NCBI GenBank assembly: GCA_001695595.3
Contig: MBPM02000009.1
Span: 992,001 to 1,056,000, forward strand
Reading direction: 5' to 3'
DNA length: 64,000 nucleotides
From: Plasmopara viticola
Taxonomy: Eukaryota; Oomycota; Peronosporomycetes; Peronosporales; Peronosporaceae
Under the pieces are notes generated by a model, which saw nothing but the letters and a program-made list of their open reading frames with translations, was not told where the DNA came from and searched no databases. The position numbers were made by a program, and so were the translations under genes. The first letter of the stretch is position 1; the number at the start of each line of letters is the position of its first letter. Below are positions 32,508-43,552 of the stretch, piece after piece.

Positions 32508-35500
32508 ATGACTGCGCCTCCCAAGAAGTATCGCTTTACGCGTGACGACTTCCATCCACTGACCACCAAGCCGCTCCACTTTGACATGGTCTTTGATATT
32601 ACAGAAGCAAAAGTTAAGGTGACGCTGCAAACGACGTTTAAGCACGAGGGGGCTCAGCCGCTTGAGCAGCTTAAGCTAAACTCCAAGGATCTGGAAATTC
32701 TCTCGTTGGAGCAGATCGACAAGTTTACGCCACTACATGAAGAGAACAACTTTGTGAGCCACGTGCAAAGTTTTGCTGAGCCTCGGGCTTTGCAGTACGA
32801 AATCGATCAGGAGAATCATTTTCTGATTGTTAAGTTCTCTAAGCCAATGCAACCCGGAGAGGAATTCGTAGTCCGCACAGTCTCAGTCGCCACTCCAACT
32901 GAGAATATACTAGAGGGTCTGTACTTTGACTACACGCCCGAAGGCGCCCCCAAGACTATCATTACCCAATGTCAGCAGCATGGTTTCCAGCGCATCGTAC
33001 CATGTATTGATACGATGGATGCCAAGGCGTACTACACTACTACGATTGTTGCAAGTACACGCTACACAAATATCATCACCAATGGAGATTTGGCCCCTGG
33101 GTACCATACGGGAGAGGGGGTACCCGTATTTCACCCAGCGTCGGAAGTACTGGGCGCTGAAGATTCCTCTCGGCATGTGCTCAAATACTACAATCACAAG
33201 GTAAACATGGCCCCATATCTTTTTTTTCTCGGTGTGGGAACCTACGAGACGTTTCGTCGCACGCTTGAATTTCCTGATGGTGACACGACGCTGCTAGAGA
33301 TATTAGCATTTCCTGGTTACTTTGAGCCTGGTGATGCTAAGGCGGCTGTCAAGATGCTGCACGATTCCGTCTTGTGGGTTATGGTGAGTCTGGGACCGGA
33401 AGCTTGTGAGCATTCCGAGGAGCGCAAGCGTATTTACGAGCTCTTGGGAGAGCGTGAGGCTATTAAGGCCAAAGAGGGCCCCCTTTGCATCGGACCGAAT
33501 GAGGAATGTGTCAAGACTCCACTGAGTGCATTGGAAGCTGGGCGCTTAACTGCTGTTCGCGCCGAGCTGAAAGAGCTGCTGAAAGCGTGGAAGAAGACGG
33601 GTTATAAATACACGGGTGCCGTGTACCGCGAAATTGCCATGGAAAACTCGTACTACGGTGGCATGGAAAACGTTGGCAACACCACAATTGTGAGCTCGTG
33701 TCTGTGTCCGAGCTGCCGTATGGATGACAGGTCGTACGAATACATGGAACATGTTAAAGTGCACGAATACTACCACAACATCAATGGCAGCCAGGTCACT
33801 GGCCAGTCTCCGTTCGAAATATGGCTCAACGAGGCTGTGACAGTGCACATGGAGCGCAAGCGTGGTGCAGCCATTTTTGGCGAGGACTATAGTCGTCTGA
33901 GTGAAGTGCTGTACATGTTCACGCCGGCCATCGGACCGCTCGCACAGGATAGATCGGCGACCTCTCTGTCGGTCGAGCCTCAAGGTTTCAATCAGACGCA
34001 GGAGCTTGTTTCTGCTGTGACGTACTCGAAGGCTCCCGAGTTCGTTCGTATGGTCGAGCTACTTTTAGGCAAAGCTCAATTTCACAAGGCCCTCGACATG
34101 TACCACACAAAGTATGCATTTGGAAACGCCACGAGTATGGATTGGATCAAGTGCATGGAAGAGTGTTCTGGTCAAAACTTGCAGAACCTGGCTAAGACGT
34201 GGCTCAACCGCCCTGGTTACCCAGAAGTAATGTACTCGTCAGAGTACAGAGCTGACTCGCGAGAGTATGTCGTCGAGATGACGCAGATGGGCTTTGAGGA
34301 CATGCCTGCCGAGAACAATGGTCCGTGGGAAATTCCGATCGACTGGTCTCTTGTCAAAGATGGCAAGGCACTTAAGAGTGGCGTGTTCCTCTTGAAAGCC
34401 AAGGAAGCTAAGCTTATTATTCCGGAAGTTGCAGAAGAGCCTGATTTCTTGTCTTTTGCTCGGGGGTGGTCGTTTTTTGGCAAGTCGAAGCAGAAAAGCC
34501 CATCTGTCGCTCGTTTAATTACGCAGGCATTGTCGGATCCCGATGCTGTTAACAAGTACCAGGCGTACCGTAGCGTGGCAGATATTGAAAAGGCAAAGGT
34601 GATTGAAAGTTTGCTCAAGGGAGACAAACAGGTGGAGATCTCGTCTGATTTTGTCGAGCTGCATGGATCGATCCTGTTCTCAGACGAGCTCACTCCATCT
34701 GCGCGTGCCCTAACGCTAGTGGAACCAAAGACAATTTCAAGCCGCGATGATTTGAGTCACCACTATGGTGCAATTAAGGAGGCGACCACCGCTTTGCTGC
34801 AAGCGGTGTGGGCGAAATACTCGTCAAAGATTGAGGCCGCGTACAATAAATTGTGTGCGATGGCTCACCCTGGACCACATCTTGAGCAATTCCAGGAACG
34901 TGCTCTCAAGCGTCACTTGCTATTGCTTATTGTGTCGGGTGGTAAAGCACCTGTGCTCAATACGACTTTAGAGATCAAGCCAACGGTGGAGCCGTACAAA
35001 CTGGCCCTTGACTTGCTGAAGCGTTCCACTTTTGTGACCGATCAAGCTACTGGTTTTCGTCTTGTGTTGGAAGATGAAAGTTTTGCAGACCGCACAAAGG
35101 TGCAGGACGAAATTTTCGAGCTCTGGTCCAAGACGCCGGACATGCTGACGAAATACATTAGTATTGTGAGCAGCTTGGATTCAAAGGATGTGGGAGAGCA
35201 AATTCTCAAGCTGCTGGCGAACCCAAGCTTTAATCCGACTCAGTCAAGCCACGGACGTACCCTGTCGCGTTGTCTTTCCCAAATCCGCGAGTTTTCTATC
35301 GCCACTGATGAGGGTCTCGATGTGATGGTCCAGGTGTTTGTCAAGATTGGCAAGGTCAATCAAATGTCTGCGTATCCGTTGCTAAAATGTTTTGACCATT
35401 TGGATCGCTTCGACGACGCCACGAAGGCGAAGTTGTATTCGACGCTTCTGCGCATGCAGGACTCGATCGACAAGAAACGAGAAGAATCGCTTTACAACCA

Positions 35501-35531
35501 GCTCAGCATTATGCTGGAAAAGAAGCAGTAA
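32508..35531 (+). CDS. M1-family zinc aminopeptidase, PepN/aminopeptidase N type (1007 aa)
   Basis: Intronless. The open frame begins at 32466 with TTG; the first ATG is 32508. The exopeptidase motif 'GGMEN' lies near residue 384 and the zinc site 'HEYYHN' near residue 419; the third ligand Glu follows exactly 18 residues after the second His ('IWLNEAVTV'), giving a complete HEXXH-x18-E. The N-terminal beta domain contains 'RIVPCIDTMDAKAYYTTTI', resembling the R-x-x-P-C-x-D-x-P signature of the M1 saddle domain. 'YTKAPEFVRM'-like sequence ('VTYSKAPEFVRMVELL') follows, as expected for the Tyr-containing region. The long C-terminal helical domain completes the bacterial PepN-like architecture. 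No signal peptide or membrane anchor is seen, so a cytosolic role in trimming peptides is likely. A ~100-residue insert between the beta and catalytic domains (residues ~285-370) is rich in Lys/Glu. Confidence 0.9.
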   Translation: MTAPPKKYRFTRDDFHPLTTKPLHFDMVFDITEAKVKVTLQTTFKHEGAQPLEQLKLNSKDLEILSLEQIDKFTPLHEENNFVSHVQSFAEPRALQYEIDQENHFLIVKFSKPMQPGEEFVVRTVSVATPTENILEGLYFDYTPEGAPKTIITQCQQHGFQRIVPCIDTMDAKAYYTTTIVASTRYTNIITNGDLAPGYHTGEGVPVFHPASEVLGAEDSSRHVLKYYNHKVNMAPYLFFLGVGTYETFRRTLEFPDGDTTLLEILAFPGYFEPGDAKAAVKMLHDSVLWVMVSLGPEACEHSEERKRIYELLGEREAIKAKEGPLCIGPNEECVKTPLSALEAGRLTAVRAELKELLKAWKKTGYKYTGAVYREIAMENSYYGGMENVGNTTIVSSCLCPSCRMDDRSYEYMEHVKVHEYYHNINGSQVTGQSPFEIWLNEAVTVHMERKRGAAIFGEDYSRLSEVLYMFTPAIGPLAQDRSATSLSVEPQGFNQTQELVSAVTYSKAPEFVRMVELLLGKAQFHKALDMYHTKYAFGNATSMDWIKCMEECSGQNLQNLAKTWLNRPGYPEVMYSSEYRADSREYVVEMTQMGFEDMPAENNGPWEIPIDWSLVKDGKALKSGVFLLKAKEAKLIIPEVAEEPDFLSFARGWSFFGKSKQKSPSVARLITQALSDPDAVNKYQAYRSVADIEKAKVIESLLKGDKQVEISSDFVELHGSILFSDELTPSARALTLVEPKTISSRDDLSHHYGAIKEATTALLQAVWAKYSSKIEAAYNKLCAMAHPGPHLEQFQERALKRHLLLLIVSGGKAPVLNTTLEIKPTVEPYKLALDLLKRSTFVTDQATGFRLVLEDESFADRTKVQDEIFELWSKTPDMLTKYISIVSSLDSKDVGEQILKLLANPSFNPTQSSHGRTLSRCLSQIREFSIATDEGLDVMVQVFVKIGKVNQMSAYPLLKCFDHLDRFDDATKAKLYSTLLRMQDSIDKKREESLYNQLSIMLEKKQ

Positions 35532-36075
35532 TTGTCTTTGTAGACAAGTGCTGAGTTCAAGATATGCGAAAGAATAAAATGGCAATTCGACTTAGCGATC
35601 CTTTGTAAATGCGTACAAGTGTCAGGTTACAACTTGCATTTGCCATGCATTTCTTCGTGTTTGCACTGCAGTATCTTGTGCGTTTTGTCCAAAGGTGGGT
35701 GGTATCTCCTTTAACCCTAAAATTAGACAGATCTAGCCCATAATTCGAAAAAATCGATTTACATTGTATCATTGTACTGCCTTCGTTGTCTGTTTGGCTC
35801 AGAAATCGAGGACTTGATGGCCATTTGTGACGCTTTACATCTCACACCACCACAGCCAATGACTTATGAAAATATTACAAAAATTTAGTCGTACCTCTGA
35901 TGTTTAAGTCTTAATTGTAATGGTGCTCAACTGCTGCGCCATTGCAATCTGCGACTCAAGCATTCCTATAGCCATACTCGAAGATAATAGCGCACCGACA
36001 TTCTTTTTGTGATTATATTGCAATAAAGTAACGTCTAAATTATGGTTGTGTTTTTCTGTCTAACCTCGAATGCCT
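35532..36075. other. Intergenic spacer between aminopeptidase and non-LTR element
   Basis: No coding signal; presumably the aminopeptidase 3' UTR and AT-rich DNA up to the target-site duplication of the element. Confidence 0.5.
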
Positions 36076-36087
36076 ATTAAGCGATTA
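36076..36087. repeat. Target-site duplication, left copy (ATTAAGCGATTA)
   Basis: An identical 12-mer is present at 37232-37243 at the other edge of the non-LTR element. Confidence 0.85.
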
Positions 36088-37231
36088 TGTAATGTAATGT
36101 ATTACGTTATCGCGTTGCCAAGGTATGCACGTGCTAGGCTCAGTCTGGCTAGTCCACGGCATAGAGTGGTGTCCGCATACGTCGAGTCTCGTTCGGCGGG
36201 CAGTGCATCCAGCACCGAGGTCGTATGGGTCTTCCATTTCTTTCGGTCTTGTGCAAGGGTACGTACCACTTCGAGGTCTTGTGCTGTCCGGAGTCAAAAG
36301 CCGGAGCCACGGGAAACAAGATTGTGGTCGAGTGTCGAGGGGAGCGTGGTGCGGGGACGTCCGCGCCATTTTGCTGCGGTGTAGAAGAAGTAGGCACGCA
36401 TCTGAAGGTTAGCTGGAATGTCGGGATTGCGGCGAAGTACATGGCCAAACAGGCGCCAGCGAGCTTGTGTCAGTCGTAGTCTCAGCGGCCGCTCATCACA
36501 GAGGTCGTAGAGTCTTGCATTCGAAATGGGTCGGGGGTAGCGATAGCCAAGAGCGTAGCGAAGCTGGCGGCGATGGAAACTCTCGAGGCCGTGGAGCTCT
36601 GACTTGGTAAGAGCCCAGTTGTACAGCAGAATCGGTAGAACGTAGGTGTTGTACAATCGAATGCGTGTCTTGGGTGAGATGAACGTGGGGCGGAGCCAGA
36701 CGGACCAGAGGCGGTGGAGCGCGAGGGTGGCCAGGGACTTGCGTCGGGATAGATCTTTAATATCGCCGAAGAGTGTTCCGAGCTTCTTAGTGTGGTGCCA
36801 GGTTTCTTCTCGGGATCGGGCGTGTCGAGTGGCGCCCGACGGGTTGCAGTGGCGGCGGATTTCGGTGACTTCGGTCTTGGCTTCGTTTTTTTTTTAGGGT
36901 TAGAAGGAAGTCATCAATGCGGTGCTCACCTCCATCGTAGATCTTGGTTTCTCGGAGGCCAAGGATATCGACGCGGTAGCGCCGGAGATCTTCGGGGAGT
37001 GTTTCGTGCTTCTTGCGCTTCGAACCTAGAGAATTCACATTAAAGGAGCCAATCCGGATGCGGTTGGCGCGATTAAGGGCGTGGAAGGGGGTTTGGCCTG
37101 GTGCTGGAGACCGTCGCGTCGGGGTGAGACTCGTTAGAGACCTGCAGATGCCCGAGAGCACCTGCCCGAAGCGCGCGAGCATTAAGCCCCCGCGCTTGGA
37201 AGGAGGGCGTCACCCCAACCTTTTCCGAAAA
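36088..37231 (-). mobile_element. Internally deleted non-LTR (LINE-like) retrotransposon
   Basis: On the minus strand the 5' part (about 37110-36890) encodes an apurinic-type endonuclease start, 'RIRIGSFNVNSLGSKRKKHE' and 'RVDILGLRETKIYDGG', with the N and E-T-K motifs. After an internal loss of most of the reverse transcriptase, the 3' part (36656-36294) encodes the C-terminal end of a reverse transcriptase, 'MYNTYVLPILLYNWALTKSE', 'HRRQLRYALGYRYP', 'LTQARWRLFGHVLRRNPDIP'. The element ends in a short ATTAC-type tail at the low-coordinate edge and is bounded by a 12-bp target-site duplication. At 1.1 kb it is far below a full length of 4-5 kb and cannot move on its own. Confidence 0.88.
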
Positions 37232-37243
37232 ATTAAGCGATTA
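37232..37243. repeat. Target-site duplication, right copy (ATTAAGCGATTA)
   Basis: Matches 36076-36087 exactly; lies five bases beyond the last base shared by the two element copies in this window (37226). Confidence 0.85.
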
Positions 37244-37299
37244 ATCTCTATTAAACATTTCAAAGTCTCTCATTGCGCGCAACCGGTATAAGTGCCGAT

Positions 37300-40200
37300 G
37301 AGGTTGTACCACAAATCACGATTAGTTTATGACTCCGTTACAAGGGGAAGCTATATAAAAACTCGGCTTCACGTAGCGTTCTGATGCAATCTATTCCACT
37401 ACGACAAAGATAACGTCACAAAAGAAAGGATAAGTGTTGACTGTGGCTCCTGCGATTTTTATACAAAATCACGATCTGACGATAGCGATAGCCTGTCAGG
37501 ACCGGATCATTAAGCATGACCAAGTCAGCTAACAAGAAAATTGTTTCAGCATAATTTGCATCGATGCCGGTATCTGCACCTACACCTAAGGCTGCTCATA
37601 CCGCCTAAGCGGTGAGTCAAAAACAATCCATTCACCAAAAAAACAGTTTGGGTCAAGAAGTACCGCGAAGTCCGCGACAACGCGGTACACAAACATGCCA
37701 TTTGCTTTTGCCCGTTGGTCCACAGACACGTTCACCCTCGGACAATGGCAATGATAAGCCGAGCGTAAAGAGCACTTTTCTGGTCCTTCGCTCTTTAAGA
37801 TTGATAATGGAAGTTTCAAAAAAGCAACATTCTTGTGGAATGGCTTCATAAACCGGGGTAAGTCCCAAAAGCTGTTAGGATGGTCGTCCTATGTAAATGG
37901 TCTGATAATTTTGGTCGCACTGGAATTTGAGCGTCTTGATCTCGAGAGCCTTGGTCAGTGTGTTCGCCGACTGATTTTTCATGTCGATGTACTCGATCTT
38001 GAATGCTTTGCGCTCCACAGTCTCTCGAATGAAGTGGGGGCAGATATCCAAGTGCTTTGTCCAAAAGTAGTTGCCAGTGTTGTAGTCGCGCTGTGGTTGT
38101 GCGGTTCCGTTTTGCTGAAGAGTGGACGAGTCTGTGAACATTGCACGCGCCCAAAGCTCGAAGCCATGTACTCATCTTCCGCCGAGCTGAGAGCAACAGC
38201 TCTCTAACATTTAGACTTGAACACGACGGGGGCGTTCCCGATCATTACCATGACATTCAAGACGGAACGCTAAATATCCAGGATTGCACCTTAATCAACG
38301 TCTGAGTATGCTTTGAGCGTGACCGTACCCGTGTCACCTGCGTAGATGTTTCATGCTGGTGTTTTGATGTGAGATAGCGAAGCACACGCAATGCCGAGAG
38401 CTAGTGCTGCTGGCCAGGTATTTTTAGGTAGCGCGAGAGGTGCGCGGCTACAAACGCGATGTCCAAATGGGTACATATCGCTATGAATAGCAAGTGGCCA
38501 GCGGGATACGGTACGGTACAGTTTCAACCGCATCATATTTCGATCTTCGTCCGTTTCCGGTGACTATTTCTTAAGCAGCATGAGTTCAGCTGCACACGGT
38601 TGTTCACAGGTTTAGCGTTCCCATTACCAAGGCATACCACCACGTCGTTCGTGTACCGCGTTTGATCATTAGCATTTCGACCGTCATATCGTGGTCAAAC
38701 GCCATCCCAGGATGAACTTTGCCGGTCCTAGCTCCCACTTTTAACAACATTTTAAGCGCCTTTTGCACGTCCTGGATCTCCTCGCTCGTCTTTGCTGCTA
38801 CGGTCATGGCTCTATCATAGAAATAGACGTAAGAAGGACCGATTTTGAGACGCTTGACGTATACGCACTGGTCTGCATTGAAGCTCTTGAAGCCGTTCCC
38901 GAGAAGTACCCGAGGATTTGTCTTCTTTCAGACCCTTTAAGCTTGATTTAAACCGTAGATGGTGTTGTTGAGCTGGCACTCATACGCCTTAGCGCTCTTG
39001 ATGTCAAATGGTACTTTCATGTAGGCACAATCGTTCAGCCCACTATTAAAAAGCATATTTATTTGCAGCGCAGGCCAATTTTATGCCTCGGATCGAGTTC
39101 TTGCTCGCCACCGAAACAACATTTCGAAGATGTCGATATTGTACTTTTATTTTTGATACATGATATAATAATGCTTGAATTGCTTGGCCACTATCCGTGC
39201 CATGTTGCGCAACACGCGGCTATACGGATCATGTTACTTGAGTAAGACCCACCTGCACTCAATAGTACGGTTGGCTGTTCCTCGTAGCACGAGGGTCCGG
39301 GACCACTTCCAGGTCATTCATGAGCAGCTCCGCGTCCATATCCTCGTGCTTTTGCACAGCTTCGTCACTAGTCATCGCCTGAGTTTACGTCGTCGTTACG
39401 TCTATTGTATCATCAATGCTGGCAGCTCTCGCGGGAAAAGTATCGATTATGGCGCGCTTGTAGGAGGGTGGTCCGTCACTGCCTTTGTCTTCCGTCACTC
39501 AGCATCCATTCCATCTTCAAATAGGAACACTGGTTGACTGACACGCCTAGAACGGACGAAAAGAAGAGGTAACACATCTAGAATGTAGGCTGTGATGCAC
39601 GGGGCAGTGCCACCTCTAGTCCAGTAAAAATGAATTGTTTTTCTGCCAATAGTAGCGGTAGATCTGTGTCTTTCTCTGGTGCGTTGTTCTTAACACCTTC
39701 AATTGTTCCTCCGCTTGGGTCTGAAATTTACCGTTTTGGGTATGACTGATTTCTGTACGTTCGCAACAACGTTCCGTTCCGAGTTGGATCTGTATCGTAC
39801 ATACCGTCCACCGCATGCTACGTTTCGTTTTAAGTTGGATCGGTCTCGTATATACCGTCCATCTCACGCTCAACCAAGTTGACAGAGCGCATCGCCTTGA
39901 ATTTGATAGCATCCAAGACAAACACGCGATTTCCTCGACGTTCTAGGCCTACCCCAAGAGCACGTGCCTGAAGCTCGTGAGCTCCAGCTTGGTCGCCTTT
40001 GTCTTGCAGATGAAGGCAAACATATGCGACCCAGATACGCGCAGGCGTTTTATTGTAGGCTTCACTTTGCAGCCCAGCTTGTATGGAGTCACGCTCGTGT
40101 GTTGCGTGTTCACGGAACAGTCGACGTGGTGCACCGCTTCAGCCCACCATTCCGTTGGGACGCTTTTATAATGCAAAATGCCTCGAGTTTTCTCCGTAAT

Positions 40201-41900
40201 AGTACTGTTTATCTGTTCTGCCTTTCCGTTCTGCTGAGGGCCAAACAGCATGGTACGCTGATGTTTGATACAATTTAGTATACAGCTTTTCGTAACCTTC
40301 TTGTTTTCGATCTCCGATTCCTTGTCGGATTTGAGGCGCATGAAGCGTCCCTTCACTGTGTTTCGTACAAACTCACGATCTTGATCTTGACAGTCACCTC
40401 GCTTTTCCCTTTTAGGAAAATGGCCATCACATACCTCGGATAGTTGTCTGCAAAGATCAGGATAAACTTATCGTCGCTCGTCTATGTCGTCTTCAATGGC
40501 CCCATCACATCCGTATGGAACAGCTCCAGAACGTAGGACGTCTTTGGTCTGGAACGACTCGGGACGCTGCCACCGTTCGTTTCCCCTTCACGCAACCACT
40601 ACACAAAGTCTAAATTGCGCTTTCTACAGTCGGAAAGCTGTTCGTGGCACGCTGATTACATTCATGTTGAGGTGCCCTATGTGAGTATATCACAGCTTCC
40701 TTGTCAGCCCCGGCGTAATAGACGAATCGTGCTATGCCTCGGCAAGAGTCCAACACGTACGCTTTGCTGATCTAGTTGCCTAGCGCAACAGCACTCGTGT
40801 TGTCCGACATGACACACGAAAAGCACTGGAACTTTCACGTTCAGACCGCACTCCGCCAGCTTCCTAGCCGACCGCAGCCTTCTGTTGAGACTTGATATGT
40901 AGAGAACGACCACAATCTTGATACGCTTTCGGTGTGTACCTAGCAGGCGAGCCTTTTTAAACCTACCACGGCCAGCTTCTTGCCGTTCGCAATCGTGATC
41001 TCGATGCCAGCTTTCAGAATTTTGTATTCATGTTGGTCAAAGCGGTGTAATCGTCAATTTATGCCGTTGCACCAATGTCTTTAAGGCGTTCCTAGCCAAC
41101 TACAAAGACAGCGTCACCGACATACCATCTCATTTGCTCGGTTCGGTTGCACTTGAAGCCCTTTCCTCGGAAGCCACCAACGTTTGGGCCGTTCCACTTG
41201 CAACCGCAGCTCTTGACGCTCTTGATTCGCCCAGCGCTCACCTAAAACGCTTGTCCGTGGTTGTTTCCTTCATTTCTAAGCGCTCACACTCTTTATTTAG
41301 CTAAGATTGTGGCCTCGAGCAGCATCCTTCCTTGGCGTTCTTTATGGTGGGGGCTATGACTTTGCACTCGTCGCGAAGACTGCTGGGCAACACCACCACT
41401 TGTTGTGTCTCACCCATCGGTCCTTCATGCGTCTAAAGACCGACGATCAGCTTGTCGAACGCGCCCAAGTGCTGGGCCATGGTCTATTCGACGTCCATCT
41501 TGATCTCGTGAAGGCGGCGTGTAATTTTGACACATTTGTGGAGCGTGGTACGGTCATGGAGCATTCTATGCTCTCTCCATACCTCCATGGCACGCATTGT
41601 CGGCGCATCCTTGTATCATGCTGGGGATTCATGCCTTGGGCGATGGTCCCCTGCACGCTTGCATCGCTCACGAGTCATGCCTCTATGATCACGCTTTTCG
41701 GCTTGAGCGCTTGTACGGGGCCTTCATTACCACTTATTCTTCTCCCAGTACAAGTAGTTCACAACCGAGGAAGACTTTATGCCACTTGGACGTTGTCGTG
41801 CTCAAGCGTTCCAGAGAGGTGTTCCAAATAGCCTTGTATTTGCGGCTGTTGGCCGGTTACGATACGTCTTGATTAGAGAGAGGCAATAAGCGATGTGAGA
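37300..41900 (-). mobile_element. Long decayed Ty1/copia retrotransposon, minus strand
   Basis: Pol landmarks on the minus strand, 5' to 3': gag-like and zinc/protease region about 41870-41050; integrase 40356-39949 with 'GPQQNGKAEQINSTITEKTR' and 'VPTEWWAEAVHHVDCSVNTQ' (copia QQNGxAER...WAEA); reverse transcriptase about 39500-38550, including 'TVAAKTSEEIQDVQKALKML' after the YVDD position and 'GMAFDHDMTVEMLMIK'; RNase H 38141-37875 with 'TKHLDICPHFIRETVERKAF' and 'KIEYIDMKNQSANTLTKAL'. Stops and frameshifts break it throughout. Outer limits are approximate and the LTRs were not defined. Sequence decay is milder than in the copy at 19.7-21.9 kb. Confidence 0.82.
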
Positions 41901-43505
41901 AGATCAAAAAGCTCAAATTCTGCCTGCCACTACCCCCATCCCTTTTAACTTCTCTTGTCCTCCCTGCTGTTTTCTTCTGCATGCTTGTGCAGCTTCGATT
42001 TCGAACGACGTATTCAGGTTTATCAATCTAAGAACGGTCCGAGGCGGACCGGACCAAGCACTTGGCTGAATCATTTAAGAACAATGTACTTTAGCAAATC
42101 GCCAGCATCCAATTTATGTTAGAAGGCTTAAGCTGCTACTTTGTGTTTGGCTCCTAGATGCTTGACTAAATGATGATTATCTTGTCTTTACTAATTCCAG
42201 TCACTAGTACAGCCTCAATCTCATCAATGTCAGGAGCGTTGCGACTACTATCGTGAACAAAGGCACAAATGTGCCGTGGCAGGTTCACAAATGCAGTTTT
42301 GTGTACAACGACTACGTGATGGCATTATCGAGCAGCATTCATTTTGAAAAATACACTTAAAATAGCCACATACATGCAAGGTGTTTATTTGACGTAAATC
42401 CATATAGAACAAATAATAGACACGGGACACTTCATCGCTTTTCTTTAGCGTCTAGCGCGCATGTGTAAAGCGTTATTAAACCGCAAATTAAAGCTGATCA
42501 AATCTCACGCATGTCCAGACAATGAGATCGTGTTACTAATGTTAAATCTTGCGAGTCATACGTAAAGATGCTATTCAAAAAGCGATTGCGCGGTCGTAGA
42601 TCTTAGCTCAAAGAAGATGGAGTGGACCAGTAATTACGCGGGTTTGTCATTCAAGTATGACTTAACCACTTGCTATTTTTTTGCCCAATGGTTTTGTTTT
42701 GGCGTTACGTGTACCCACTGCTCTTTCGGTAAAAGTGATCGTCGCATCAGTACCATAGTAGCAGCTCCAGCCATGAAGGGGGAGACAACTTCTTTCAAAA
42801 GACATGCGCAGTCACCACCGCGACTTATATTATTAAATTTGGCTCTTAAGTATTCTTCTCGTCCGGTAGCGAATCTTCATTAATGTAGAATTTTTGAATT
42901 TTTATTGAACTTTCAAAATGCACAAGTCAAGTTTAAGTAATTATAAGCTTTTAAGTGTCAAAAGTCCCCTTTTGATAGTGTTTACTATCGTGAATCTTTG
43001 ATAATGTGTACTTCCGTAAAACGTGCGTTGTTAGTGAAGAAGCAGCTATATAATATCAATGAAAGCCAGATGTGCCCCTGGCGATGGCTGCGGCGAAAGC
43101 GATGACGATGGTTATGTAAAACCTGTCACCGTTTAGCTCACACAATCTCTGGGTCGTGGAATACGTTTGGAGAAGCTAAAGATTCAGCAATTTGCAAATA
43201 TGAGCGTCATTTTCATGTTATGCCACAGAACAACGTTTACTTTGGAATGACCGATTGTACTTCATTGAATTAGATCAATGTTTAAATGTCAATTTGGGTT
43301 TTTCTTTTTGGTGCGACGTAATTGGCTGATATGCGACGTCAAATTTACATTCTGTCTGATTCGACTCTTAATTGATTTGTTTAGCACAAATCCTCAGATT
43401 CGAGTACAGAATACGACACATTGTTATGACCCTATATGACAGAATCAAAACAATCAATAACTCATGTGTTTGCTCGAGCACTTCTAACTTAAGTGTTTGC
43501 CTTCT
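41901..43505. other. Intergenic, AT-rich
   Basis: Contains an 88-codon ATG frame at 42617-42883, unrecognised. No other coding signal. The right end holds the promoter of the LCB2 gene. Confidence 0.45.
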
Positions 43506-43533
43506 TTATTTCAGCCTTTCAAGGCTGAAATAA
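43506..43533. repeat. 28-nt palindrome just upstream of the LCB2 reading frame
   Basis: 13-bp arms (TTATTTCAGCCTT / AAGGCTGAAATAA) around a TC centre, ending 19 bp before the first in-frame ATG at 43553. If within the transcript it would form a stable hairpin near the cap; if not, it could bind a dimeric factor. Confidence 0.85.
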
Positions 43534-43552
43534 GTGTGTAAATCCTCTTAAT

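Noticed and set aside
32910..33983. Long antisense ORFs inside the aminopeptidase gene
   Set aside because: They are shadows of a GC-rich coding exon whose plus-strand frame has all M1 motifs.
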